A stretch of DNA of 13,477 bases from Rubrobacter sp. GTDB lineage: Bacteria > Actinomycetota > Rubrobacteria > Rubrobacterales > Rubrobacteraceae. The notes below the pieces were generated by a model. It made no database searches, was not told where the DNA came from, and was given only the letters and a program-made list of their open reading frames with translations. The stretch spans positions 1-13,477 of the forward strand of contig JAFAPF010000267.1 in the NCBI GenBank assembly GCA_019247245.1, given 5' to 3'. Within the stretch, counting starts at the first letter, position 1, and each line of letters starts with the position of its first letter. Position numbers and translations under genes: made by a program. Shown one piece after another: positions 7,470-13,385 of this stretch.

Positions 7470-8166
7470 CGTTGATGCAGTCTCTCAGATACTGCCGACT
7501 CCAACCTCTGCGGCCCGAAGGGCTTAGGATACCTTCCCTTTCCAACGCACATCGGGCTGCGTTAAGTGTCATACCCTCCGCACCCACCATGCAAAAGATT
7601 CGCTTAATCACGGACATTGTGGCCTCATCCACAAGGTAGCCGTCGCGGTTTTCGTTGAAGCGAAAGCCGTAGTTCGGACGAGGACCGGCTACCACCTTGC
7701 CCTCTCTGGCCTTACGGCGCTTGCCTCTATTCATCCGTTCGGCAATCTTCTTGCGCTCCCATGCCGCGATAACGTCCAGTATGTTGTCACCAAGTTCGCC
7801 ATCGGGCGAGTCATCGCCCCGACTGTTCAGAGCGATGAGCCGAGCCCCATGCTCGCGGAACTCTTCGGCAAGAAGCTGCGCGTAGACACCCCGAGCGATA
7901 CGGTCGCGGAATAGAACTACCACCGCATCCACTTCCCCAGCGGTTACCATCTCCCTAACCCGATCCAGCCCCGGACGCTCCAGGTAAGCGCCAGAGTAGC
8001 CTCCGTCCTCAACTTCTTCGATGATCTCATAGCCGTTCTCAGCGCACCAACCCCTGAGAGTGTCTCGCTGATCGGCAAGGGAGTAACCCTTTTTCCGCTG
8101 TTCCTCGCCCGAGACGCGGGCGTAGAGGATGGCCCGCTTGTGGCCACGGCTGTTGTTGGTAAGCAT
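7381..8166 (-). CDS. N-terminal catalytic part of large serine recombinase (frameshifted)
   Basis: The first 261 residues hold the resolvase/invertase catalytic domain, with the nucleophile Ser19 in LYARVSGEEQ and the DRxxR motif in LFRDRIARGVY. DNA is cut and rejoined through a phosphoserine link. After the DxxAxWERKKIAERMNRGKR helix the recombinase domain begins (GPRPNYGFRF, then GWSRQYLRDCINDDVYLSHSFEEVSALVSPEVASSLDP). The frame stops at 7381. Removing one C from the CCCC run at 7393-7396 (minus strand GACCCCTTAC) would join it to the next frame as LDPYGINGVWW and give a protein of about 560 residues, normal for the family. The ATG at 8166 has AGGAGAG five bases upstream, lying within the end of the XRE gene, so the two are coupled. 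It could be a pseudogene, a sequencing error, or a +1 frameshift at CCC-T. Confidence 0.82.
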   Translation of the reverse strand: MLTNNSRGHKRAILYARVSGEEQRKKGYSLADQRDTLRGWCAENGYEIIEEVEDGGYSGAYLERPGLDRVREMVTAGEVDAVVVLFRDRIARGVYAQLLAEEFREHGARLIALNSRGDDSPDGELGDNILDVIAAWERKKIAERMNRGKRRKAREGKVVAGPRPNYGFRFNENRDGYLVDEATMSVIKRIFCMVGAEGMTLNAARCALEREGILSPSGRRGWSRQYLRDCINDDVYLSHSFEEVSALVSPEVASSLDPLRN

Positions 8167-8168
8167 AA

Positions 8169-8375
8169 TTACTCTCCTAAGAGTTCGGTTGGGTCTACGT
8201 CGAGGGCTTTAGCAACCTTGCGAATAGTGCGGAAGTGAGGTTCTTGGTGGTTACGTTCGATGTTGACGATGGTACTGTGGTTTACGCCAGCCTTCTCAGC
8301 TAACTCTACTTGTGTGAGAAGCCGCTTCGTACGTATCGCTTTCAGCTTGTCCCCGATATAGACCACAAACGGCAT
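8169..8375 (-). CDS. XRE/Cro-type transcriptional regulator
   Basis: A 68-residue single-domain protein with the XRE helix-turn-helix fold. Residues about 8-64 fit HTH_3, with the recognition unit LTQVELAEKAGVNHSTIVNIER and the trailing KALDVDPTELL. Such proteins bind short palindromes as dimers and often repress their own operon. ATG at 8375 is preceded by AAGGAGG with a five-base spacer. It is the first gene of a two-gene operon with the recombinase, whose start is two bases past its stop. A perfect ACATATA-CAA-TATATGT palindrome 90 bases upstream is the obvious candidate binding site. It probably controls the recombinase and the divergent zinc-finger gene. That role is inferred from the layout. 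Confidence 0.9.
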   Translation of the reverse strand: MPFVVYIGDKLKAIRTKRLLTQVELAEKAGVNHSTIVNIERNHQEPHFRTIRKVAKALDVDPTELLGE

Positions 8376-8432
8376 TTTAGCCTCCTTCGCGTCTGCCTAA
8401 TTAGTTGACCTCTGTTCCGTTTATCTCCAATA

Positions 8433-8441
8433 TTTATACCA
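8433..8441 (-). promoter_or_regulatory. Probable extended -10 promoter for the XRE-recombinase operon
   Basis: On the minus strand the sequence reads TGGTATAAA, matching the extended -10 consensus TGnTATAAT in all but one position of the hexamer. It lies about 58 bases upstream of the regulator ATG, in the AT-rich intergenic segment. No good -35 is visible, as is normal for extended -10 promoters. A perfect TATAAT also occurs on the plus strand at 8442-8447 and could serve the opposite direction. Confidence 0.5.
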
Positions 8442-8464
8442 TATAATTTCAATAAAAAATCATT

Positions 8465-8481
8465 ACATATACAATATATGT
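8465..8481. promoter_or_regulatory. 17-bp palindrome, candidate operator for the XRE regulator
   Basis: ACATATA-CAA-TATATGT is a perfect 7+3+7 inverted repeat. It overlaps the first base of the plus-strand extended -10 (8481-8489) and lies just behind the -35 zone of the minus-strand promoter. One bound dimer could therefore act on both transcripts. Length and symmetry suit a small HTH dimer. Binding by the neighbouring XRE protein is inferred. Confidence 0.5.
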
Positions 8482-8489
8482 GGTACAAT
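8481..8489 (+). promoter_or_regulatory. Probable extended -10 promoter for the divergent zinc-finger gene
   Basis: TGGTACAAT fits the extended -10 pattern TGnTATAAT with one mismatch. Transcription would begin near 8496, a few bases before the A-run and the leader hairpin. It mirrors the minus-strand TGGTATAAA about 40 bases away. Confidence 0.45.
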
Positions 8490-8508
8490 GAGGGCATCGG
8501 AAAAAAGC

Positions 8509-8539
8509 GGCCCCGGCGGTGCTGGAACACCCCGAGGCC
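8509..8539 (+). ncRNA. Structured 5' leader hairpin before the zinc-finger gene
   Basis: The leader can fold as GGCC / CGG / GGTG, loop CTGGAA, then CACC / CCG / GGCC. That is eleven pairs, with one bulged C (8517) and one C-A mismatch (8513/8535). It follows six A's (8501-8506) and ends nine bases before the AAGGAG ribosome site. This is a plausible cis-acting RNA element or translation regulator. It matches no riboswitch class I can name. Confidence 0.4.
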
Positions 8540-8560
8540 CGGACCACAAGGAGCGACCAA

Positions 8561-8881
8561 GTGGCCGAGATCAGTTTAGCGCCTTCAGCGCAAGAGTCCA
8601 CGGAGTTAGTTCAGTGCTTCCGACACGAGGACGAGAAGTGTCCCCGCTGCGACGGATCGGGCTTCAGAGCCCGCAAGTATTGCGAAGGGTGCGGGGAGCC
8701 CGCTGGGAGCATCAGCCAAGGCACCGGCACCCCGCTAGTCAAGGACCGGCGTACTACCGATGGGGGTTTCTACCACGTCCGCTGTCTTCCGGGGAATTGG
8801 TTCCTCGAGGCGCACTGGTCATGCTTAGAGAGGATGGGCGGCCAACCATGGCCGCCCACGATTATATCTGCGCGAGGATAG
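8561..8881 (+). CDS. Small cysteine-rich zinc-finger protein of unknown function
   Basis: A 106-residue protein with a treble- or ribbon-like pair of cysteine knuckles (C27/C30 in KCPRCDGSGF and C41/C44 in KYCEGCGEP) plus a later HVRC (H72/C75). It probably binds zinc and may be a nucleic-acid-binding or adaptor protein. I chose GTG at 8561 because AAGGAG lies seven bases upstream (8548-8553). A GTG at 8519 in the same frame has no ribosome site and sits inside the leader hairpin. The gene reads divergently from the XRE-recombinase operon across the switch-like region, so it may be the excision-side partner, for example a directionality factor, but nothing in the sequence proves that. A strong GC hairpin lies in its last codons. 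Confidence 0.65.
   Translation: MAEISLAPSAQESTELVQCFRHEDEKCPRCDGSGFRARKYCEGCGEPAGSISQGTGTPLVKDRRTTDGGFYHVRCLPGNWFLEAHWSCLERMGGQPWPPTIISARG
8835..8858 (+). terminator. GC-rich hairpin at the 3' end of the zinc-finger gene
   Basis: TGGGCGGCC and GGCCGCCCA form nine perfect pairs around the loop AACCAT. The hairpin sits within the last codons of the gene, about 22 bases before the stop, and is followed by CGATTATAT, not a true T-run. It may end transcription inefficiently or protect the mRNA end. Confidence 0.35.
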
Positions 8882-8961
8882 TAATCTCGTACCTCTCTGA
8901 TAGGCCTTAGCATCTTATGGGACTAGTTGCGTATTTCCTCGACCTCCCTCTCGGCCTCCCT

Positions 8962-9001
8962 CTTATGCCCCGAGGTATACACTTATGCCCCGAGGTATAC
9001 A
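8962..9001. repeat. Two exact tandem copies of a 20-bp unit
   Basis: The unit (CTTATGCCCCGAGGTATACA) occurs at 8962-8981 and again at 8982-9001 with no difference. It contains the six-base palindrome GTATAC. Exact identity suggests a recent duplication. It lies between the end of the mobile module and the broken acyl-CoA synthetase gene. Reading the minus strand with one copy removed, a short frame ending in YTSGHKREAEREVEEIRN and a stop at about 8927 becomes longer, so the duplication may have broken a coding remnant that I cannot identify. Confidence 0.85.
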
Positions 9002-9006
9002 CCCGG

Positions 9007-9420
9007 CTACCATAAGATCCAAAAGGACAGGGGGTTTGATAACGCGTCTACGGCTGCACCTCGCAGCGGGCCAGACCCATAGGCCTTCTGAAGAGTTTCT
9101 AGCCGACTGTGCAACTTTCTCATAATGCCCGGCACAGTGTGCGCAGCCGTAGCGACGATGGCGAGTTCCACCAGCACTGGCACGGCAGCGATGGTCGGGT
9201 ATGCCTTGATCCCTAGCACGCTCGCCCTTCTCGGGTTAACCAGGTAGACGGTTCCTCCGAAGGTGTTGCTGAGGAGGTTACATAAGATGGTGCGCCCCAC
9301 GCTCCCGGCGTCCTCACCTGCTCAGATCACTGCTATAGCCTGCGGCGCAAAGATAGCCTCAAGATGCTGACGCTCAGAGCGGAGAACATCGTGGGCAGAA
9401 TCGGTTGTCGCAGAGGTCAT
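9007..9420 (-). pseudogene. Acyl-CoA synthetase (NDP-forming) CoA-binding domain, nonsense-mutated and truncated
   Basis: From ATG at 9420 the frame reads MTSATTDSAHDVLRSERQ, then LEAIFAPQAIAVI, a TGA at 9322-9324, then AGEDAGSVGRTILCNLLSNTF, GGTVYLVNPRRASVLGIKAYP and VELAIVATAAHTVPGIM. This is the start of the CoA-binding Rossmann domain of acetate-CoA ligase/acyl-CoA synthetase (ADP-forming), in which the TGA position is the conserved glycine of AVIGA. A single G-to-T change of GGA explains it. Family resemblance ends near 9115, and the frame then runs through unrelated sequence to a stop at 9007. Intact enzymes have several hundred more residues, so most of the gene is gone. It starts eight bases after the UspA stop, so it was once the second gene of that operon. 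A GTG at 9300 could restart translation but would give only a useless fragment. Confidence 0.8.
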
Positions 9421-9428
9421 AAGCTCTC

Positions 9429-10415
9429 TCATTGTCCGCTGCTCGGGGCTCTTTGCTTGTCTCTACGCACCACCAGAACAGGGCAGTGGGCGTGGCGGAC
9501 CACCGAATCAGAGACGCTTCCCATTAGTGCTCGCCTTACGCCGCTAAGCCCTCGACTGCCTATAACTATCAGGCCAGCCCTTACCTCCTCCGCTAGAGCA
9601 GTAATCTCCACCTCAGGCCTTCCTATCCTGAGATACGCTTGTGCTGCGCTGATTCCGGCAGCTTCGGCTATCTCTACCTGAGAAGCCAACAGCTTGTTAG
9701 CCTCTCTATCACGTACCTTCTGCTCTTTTTGCTGCGCGCCCTCCACTACCTCCGGGCCTAAATAGTAGCCAGGGAAATGGGGCACTTTGTTGAGGCGAGA
9801 ATAAACGACATGCAGCTCAGAGCCAGTCTTTACAGCTATCTCTGCGGTAACTTCGGCAGCCAAGGTTGCCTCTTCAGAGCCATCTGTTGCTAGTAGGATC
9901 TTCGTTGGGAAGAGGGCCCCCACCACTTCAACCTTTTCTTCTCTGCGCACAACCAAAACTGGACAATGAGCGTGCCGGACTATCGAATCGGAGACGCTCC
10001 CCATTAAGGCTCTTCTTATTCCGCCTAATCCCCTACTACCCGCTACTATCAGTCCCGCGCCTATCTCCTCGGCCAGGCTAACGATCTCCTCCGCTACGGT
10101 GATGACTCCTTCGCCGGGTCTTCCAAGCCTGAGATAGGCTTGCGCTACGTTGCCCCCTTCGGCCTCGATCCGCTCCACCTGATCATCTAGCCACCGCATA
10201 ACCTTTTTCCTTGCTTCCTCTTCTTCATCGACTGTGCTGCTGGCCGTCGGGGTCTCGCTGAGAGGATAGCCAATCCACGGGAGCATGAGCCTGGCGTGCA
10301 CGACATGCAACTCCGACCCTGTTTTGCTTGCTAGATCAACCGCGGCTTTGGCGGCTAAAGCCGCATCTTCGGAGCCATCGGTGGCCAGCAATATCCTCGT
10401 GGGGAAAACGCTCAT
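9429..10415 (-). CDS. Tandem-domain universal stress protein (UspA family)
   Basis: A 328-residue protein made of two UspA domains (about 1-158 and 168-320). Each starts with the P-loop-like ILLATDGSE and carries the ATP-binding signature G-2x-G-9x-G-S: GSRGLGGIRRALMGS near residues 126-140 and GSRGLSGVRRALMGS near 285-299. Both are therefore expected to bind ATP. The cytoplasmic family is linked to survival under starvation, oxidative and other stress. The two halves are very alike in protein and still recognisably alike in DNA, so they arose by internal duplication. ATG at 10415 has AGGTG about eight bases upstream. It is the first gene before the dead acyl-CoA synthetase. A 270-base region upstream contains an 18-bp palindrome that may control it. 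Confidence 0.93.
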   Translation of the reverse strand: MSVFPTRILLATDGSEDAALAAKAAVDLASKTGSELHVVHARLMLPWIGYPLSETPTASSTVDEEEEARKKVMRWLDDQVERIEAEGGNVAQAYLRLGRPGEGVITVAEEIVSLAEEIGAGLIVAGSRGLGGIRRALMGSVSDSIVRHAHCPVLVVRREEKVEVVGALFPTKILLATDGSEEATLAAEVTAEIAVKTGSELHVVYSRLNKVPHFPGYYLGPEVVEGAQQKEQKVRDREANKLLASQVEIAEAAGISAAQAYLRIGRPEVEITALAEEVRAGLIVIGSRGLSGVRRALMGSVSDSVVRHAHCPVLVVRRDKQRAPSSGQ

Positions 10416-10508
10416 CTACGAGTCACCTACCTCTACCTTTGCCTCCTTTTTCTTGCAGTGTATAAGGTGGAGGCGACTCCGACTTGGACAGGGTAGGCTA
10501 TTTACCTG

Positions 10509-10526
10509 GTCAAAGTTGACTTTGAC
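10509..10526. promoter_or_regulatory. 18-bp palindrome upstream of the tandem UspA gene, candidate operator
   Basis: GTCAAAGT-TG-ACTTTGAC is a perfect 8+2+8 inverted repeat, about 95 bases upstream of the UspA ATG. It is the only strong structure in the 270-base gap between this gene and the end of the kinase fusion gene. It contains TTGAC on both strands, so it could include a -35 element, but I see no -10 at proper spacing on the minus strand. The regulator is unknown. Confidence 0.45.
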
Positions 10527-10685
10527 TAAAGGCATGTGGACCAGGGGAGCTAGCCGTGAAGAGGCCAACTACGGTACCGAGCTTTGGCCAGGCGATTTGG
10601 CACCAGCCTATCGGCTATTTCCGATCTAAGCAGAACGAGACGCAGCGGTGGTTGCTCTGCCGAGGACCTGCAAGCCCACCAGTTC

Positions 10686-12281
10686 CTACGTACCCGGAAC
10701 CTGCGCGGTGATGATGTGCTCGCGTTGCAAGGCCGCGAGCACGGGGTCAAGGAAGACCGCGCGGTCAGCATCGGTATCCACTACGACGTGCACAGCACCA
10801 CGCGGCACGTTAGGCGGCGAAGCCTGGACCGCTGCGCGCTGGCGCCGATAGACCTCGACGGTCGCGTCGGAGCGCGAGTCACCGCGCCCAGAGCGTGTGA
10901 GGATCCTGCCGACGGCGGTTTCCTCCCCACAGACCGTCTCCACGAGTACCAGCGGTACACCCGCCGTCCGCGCCACGGCCGCGAGCCTCTCCCGCCGCCG
11001 CTCGTCAAGGAACGTTGCGTCGAGGATGGTTGTGCGACCGGCGGCGAGCGCTTGTCCGGCCAGCTCCCATAATCGCTCGTAGGTCTCCTCGGTTCGCTCG
11101 GGTGCATACAAGCCTTGCTTCCAGGCTGCCGACGCAGGACCGGCCTGCCCTGTCAGTTCTTTGCGCACAACATCCGAAGCGAAGATCACGGCATCGAGCG
11201 TTCGTGCCAGCGCTGTGGCGACGGTCGACTTGCCGGTACCACTCAACCCGGTCATGGCGATAAGTGCCGGCTGCACGGTCACGGCTGACGTGGTGGCCAG
11301 GTCCAGGTAGCTAGCGGCTTCAAGCGAGAGGCCGTCCCACGCTACCTGCCCGGCGAAGGAAGTAAGGCTGAGGCAGGCGACCTTGGCCCGGACCAGCGCC
11401 CGGTGTGCCCGGTAGAAGCGGAGCAACGCTTCGGGCAGAACAACGCCAGCCTCCTGGTAGCGAACGACGAGGGCGGCAGCTGTTCCCGGCGCACCAAGTC
11501 GATCAAGGTCCATCAGCAGGAAGGCCAGATCGCTAGCTACGTCGGCACAGCGTAAAGTTCTACTGAACTCGACGCAGTCGAAGATCTGGATCTCACCGTC
11601 CGATTCGAGGCAGACATGCTCAACCCTAAGATCGCCGTGCCCTTCACGGACCCAACCCAACTCCACTCGATCCCGAAGTAGGTCCGCGCGCCCAGTTATG
11701 AAGCCACGCAGAGCTTCAGCGACCAACCCGAGCTGCACCCTGCCGAGCGGCCGACGGGCGAAGGCCTCGAGCTCCTCCAAGTTGTCCTTGACCACCGCGC
11801 TTGTCGCTGCAACCATCTCGGTCGCTGAGCCCCCACAAATAGACGCTGTATCACGATGGAAGGGGATCAACCTATCGGCAAGTTGGTCGCCGAGACATGG
11901 CGGGACTGTACCCAAAGCTAGGAGAGTATCGAGCATCCCTTCCGCCGGCAACCGGCGCATCAGCGTTGCCCATTCAAGGGGTACTCCCTCCCCTGCGACG
12001 TGGTAGCCAGCATGCTCGTTGTGCACGATCGGCACCACGTCTAGGTAGACCCCGTTTGTCAGGCGGCGGTTGAGCCGAACCTCATCGGCACAGGATCGAT
12101 GCCGGCTCGTGAGCGTTGTATGGTCGACAAAGCCATAAGCAACTGGCTTCTTAACCTTCACCACCCGATCACCAGCCAGGAAGACCCAGGAAACGTGCGT
12201 CTCGATCAGCTCAACCGCTGCTGGGTGCCACGGATAAGCCTCGGGGCGAAGCAACTCATCTATTAGGATACTCTGGTTCAT
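10686..12281 (-). CDS. Aminoglycoside-phosphotransferase-like/P-loop kinase fusion protein
   Basis: A 531-residue two-domain protein. The N-terminal part (about 1-320) belongs to the aminoglycoside phosphotransferase-like group (COG2187), with VVKVKKPVAYGFVDHTT, the catalytic-loop segment GHGDLRVEHV (H215) and the metal-site region IFDCVEFS. The C-terminal part (about 337-531) is a P-loop kinase (COG0645-like) with Walker A GLSGTGKS at 345-352 and the downstream TTILDATFLDERRRE. The small molecule phosphorylated is unknown, and drug resistance should not be assumed from the fold name. I chose ATG at 12281 because AGAGG lies four bases upstream and MNQSILIDELLRPEAYPWHP is the family start. The frame stays open to a GTG at 12335 without a ribosome site. 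It follows a UspA gene by 123 bases on the same strand. Confidence 0.9.
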   Translation of the reverse strand: MNQSILIDELLRPEAYPWHPAAVELIETHVSWVFLAGDRVVKVKKPVAYGFVDHTTLTSRHRSCADEVRLNRRLTNGVYLDVVPIVHNEHAGYHVAGEGVPLEWATLMRRLPAEGMLDTLLALGTVPPCLGDQLADRLIPFHRDTASICGGSATEMVAATSAVVKDNLEELEAFARRPLGRVQLGLVAEALRGFITGRADLLRDRVELGWVREGHGDLRVEHVCLESDGEIQIFDCVEFSRTLRCADVASDLAFLLMDLDRLGAPGTAAALVVRYQEAGVVLPEALLRFYRAHRALVRAKVACLSLTSFAGQVAWDGLSLEAASYLDLATTSAVTVQPALIAMTGLSGTGKSTVATALARTLDAVIFASDVVRKELTGQAGPASAAWKQGLYAPERTEETYERLWELAGQALAAGRTTILDATFLDERRRERLAAVARTAGVPLVLVETVCGEETAVGRILTRSGRGDSRSDATVEVYRRQRAAVQASPPNVPRGAVHVVVDTDADRAVFLDPVLAALQREHIITAQVPGT

Positions 12282-12336
12282 CGATCCTCTTCTGCCATTC
12301 TTTGTAGTAAGTTGCCAACTAGAACCTGACGGCACA

Positions 12337-12350
12337 GGCTTCGAAGCTCC
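12337..12350. repeat. Copy 1 of a palindromic 14-mer flanking the second UspA gene
   Basis: GGCTTCGAAGCTCC, with the perfect ten-base palindrome GCTTCGAAGC at its core, lies about 56 bases upstream of the kinase fusion start. The same 14 bases occur at 13372. A shared operator is possible. Confidence 0.5.
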
Positions 12351-12404
12351 GTTATCCCACAGACGGAATCCAGCGCATCGTTCGCCAGGAGGTTCGTCAG
12401 CGCC

Positions 12405-13361
12405 TCACGGTAGTTCTTCAACGGCTCCGGGTATGCGGGGGTAGATTAGGACCGGGCCCTTGGCGGCGTACAGGATCTTTGTCGAGACGCTGCCGAGCCT
12501 CATCCTCTGGATTGTACCCAGGCCCCGGCTCCCAGCGGCTACGAGAACCTTCTCTGGAGCGTGTTCTTCCTCTGCAGCCTCAAGTAACTCTGCGGCGACC
12601 TCACCAACGGCTACCCGGATCTTGGGCCGCAAGCCGAGGTACTTCTCGATCTCTTCCGCTCGCTCTGCTAGTTCGCTCTCCTCGCGCCTGAGCTCATCAT
12701 CGATCATCCGCGCGTTAAGCCTACGTGCCTCGAGGTCTACTTCCGGTAGCTGTGGGTAGACCCGTACGAGTAACCCCTGTGCTCCGAAGAGTTTCCCTAT
12801 ACTCGCCGCAAGTTCTCCTGCTCTCTTCGCCGCTTTCGAGCCGTCATCGCCTACGATGATCCTCTTCGATGGCCACGCTTCTTGGCCCCCACGCATCACG
12901 AGTACCGGGTACGAGGAGTGGTGCACAACCCCCCCTGAGACACTACCCATGACGAGGCGTTTCACAGGCCCAAGCCCTCGGCTGCCTATTACGATAAGGC
13001 CTGCATCTATCTCTCCAGCTAAGCCAAGGATCTCATCAACCGCTGATCCTTCCTTGAGGTGTACCTGAGCAACGTCTCCTCCATCGGCCTTTATACGCCT
13101 CACCTGCTCGGTGAGAGACTCACGCGCTTCTTGCTTCAGCTGCGTACGTACATAAGACTCTAAACGGGTAGAGGGCACCGAGCGCCAAGCACGGACGACG
13201 TGCAACTCCGAGCTAGTCCCTCTTGCTATATCTATAGCCGCCTTCGTAACGAGGGTAGCATCCTTGGACCCGTCAGTCGCCAACAGCACCTTCACTGCAA
13301 AGAGCCCATTCTCCTTCGACACCTTTCTGTCTAGTTTCCGAAGCCTGTCCCGGACGACCAA
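12405..13361 (-). CDS. Tandem-domain universal stress protein (UspA family), second copy
   Basis: About 305-318 residues with two UspA domains. The first opens with VKVLLATDGSKD and has GSRGLGPVKRLVMGS. The second opens with KRIIVGDDGSKAAKRAGEL and has GSRGLGTIQRMRLGS. Both fit the G-2x-G-9x-G-S ATP site. A charged helical segment (residues about 220-245) sits inside domain 2. The start is uncertain. The frame opens with TTG at 13361, and a GTG at 13322 (VSKENGLFAV) is nearer the usual UspA N-terminus. Neither has a convincing ribosome site, and the AAGGAG present at about 13316 is too far from the next in-frame GTG. It is distinct in sequence from the UspA at 9429, so the two are not a recent copy. 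The kinase fusion gene follows on the same strand. Confidence 0.9.
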   Translation of the reverse strand: MVVRDRLRKLDRKVSKENGLFAVKVLLATDGSKDATLVTKAAIDIARGTSSELHVVRAWRSVPSTRLESYVRTQLKQEARESLTEQVRRIKADGGDVAQVHLKEGSAVDEILGLAGEIDAGLIVIGSRGLGPVKRLVMGSVSGGVVHHSSYPVLVMRGGQEAWPSKRIIVGDDGSKAAKRAGELAASIGKLFGAQGLLVRVYPQLPEVDLEARRLNARMIDDELRREESELAERAEEIEKYLGLRPKIRVAVGEVAAELLEAAEEEHAPEKVLVAAGSRGLGTIQRMRLGSVSTKILYAAKGPVLIYPRIPGAVEELP

Positions 13362-13371
13362 CCTATGGGTC

Positions 13372-13385
13372 GGCTTCGAAGCTCC
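13372..13385. repeat. Copy 2 of the palindromic 14-mer, upstream of the second UspA gene
   Basis: Identical to the copy at 12337 (GGCTTCGAAGCTCC). It lies 11 bases upstream of the outermost possible UspA start. A TATAGT hexamer on the minus strand at about 13428-13433 could be the -10 of this gene, which would put the palindrome in the 5' leader. Confidence 0.5.

Larger units (their letters stand above)
6483..8881. mobile_element. Compact recombinase-regulator module, probable decayed integrative element
   Basis: Three genes form a self-contained unit: an XRE-type regulator followed two bases later by a large serine recombinase, and a divergent small zinc-finger gene reading away from them. 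Large serine recombinases drive integration and excision of phages and integrative elements, and pairing with a Cro-like regulator over a divergent promoter is a phage-like arrangement. The AT-rich intergenic region contrasts with the surrounding GC-rich DNA and supports foreign origin. I could not find direct repeats at both ends that would prove attachment sites. The stated limits are gene limits, not demonstrated element ends. No transposase, capsid or conjugation gene is present. Confidence 0.45.

Noticed and set aside
8488..8910. A 140-codon plus-strand frame overlapping the small zinc-finger gene
   Set aside because: It has no ribosome site and a composition typical of a frame shadow. 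The overlapping frame from 8561 has a strong ribosome site and paired CxxC motifs.
8962..9001. Start of a CRISPR array
   Set aside because: There are only two units, directly abutting, without spacers and without cas genes in the window.
10584..11072. A 162-codon plus-strand frame beginning in the 10416-10685 gap
   Set aside because: Most of it is antisense to the kinase fusion gene. No motif or ribosome site supports it.
10686..12281. Aminoglycoside resistance gene
   Set aside because: The N-terminal domain belongs to the broad phosphotransferase-like fold fused to a P-loop kinase. That is a separate group from known resistance enzymes, and nothing here indicates a drug substrate.
12282..12335. 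An 18-residue N-terminal extension of the kinase fusion protein
   Set aside because: The GTG at 12335 has no Shine-Dalgarno site, whereas ATG at 12281 has AGAGG at four bases and gives the family N-terminus.
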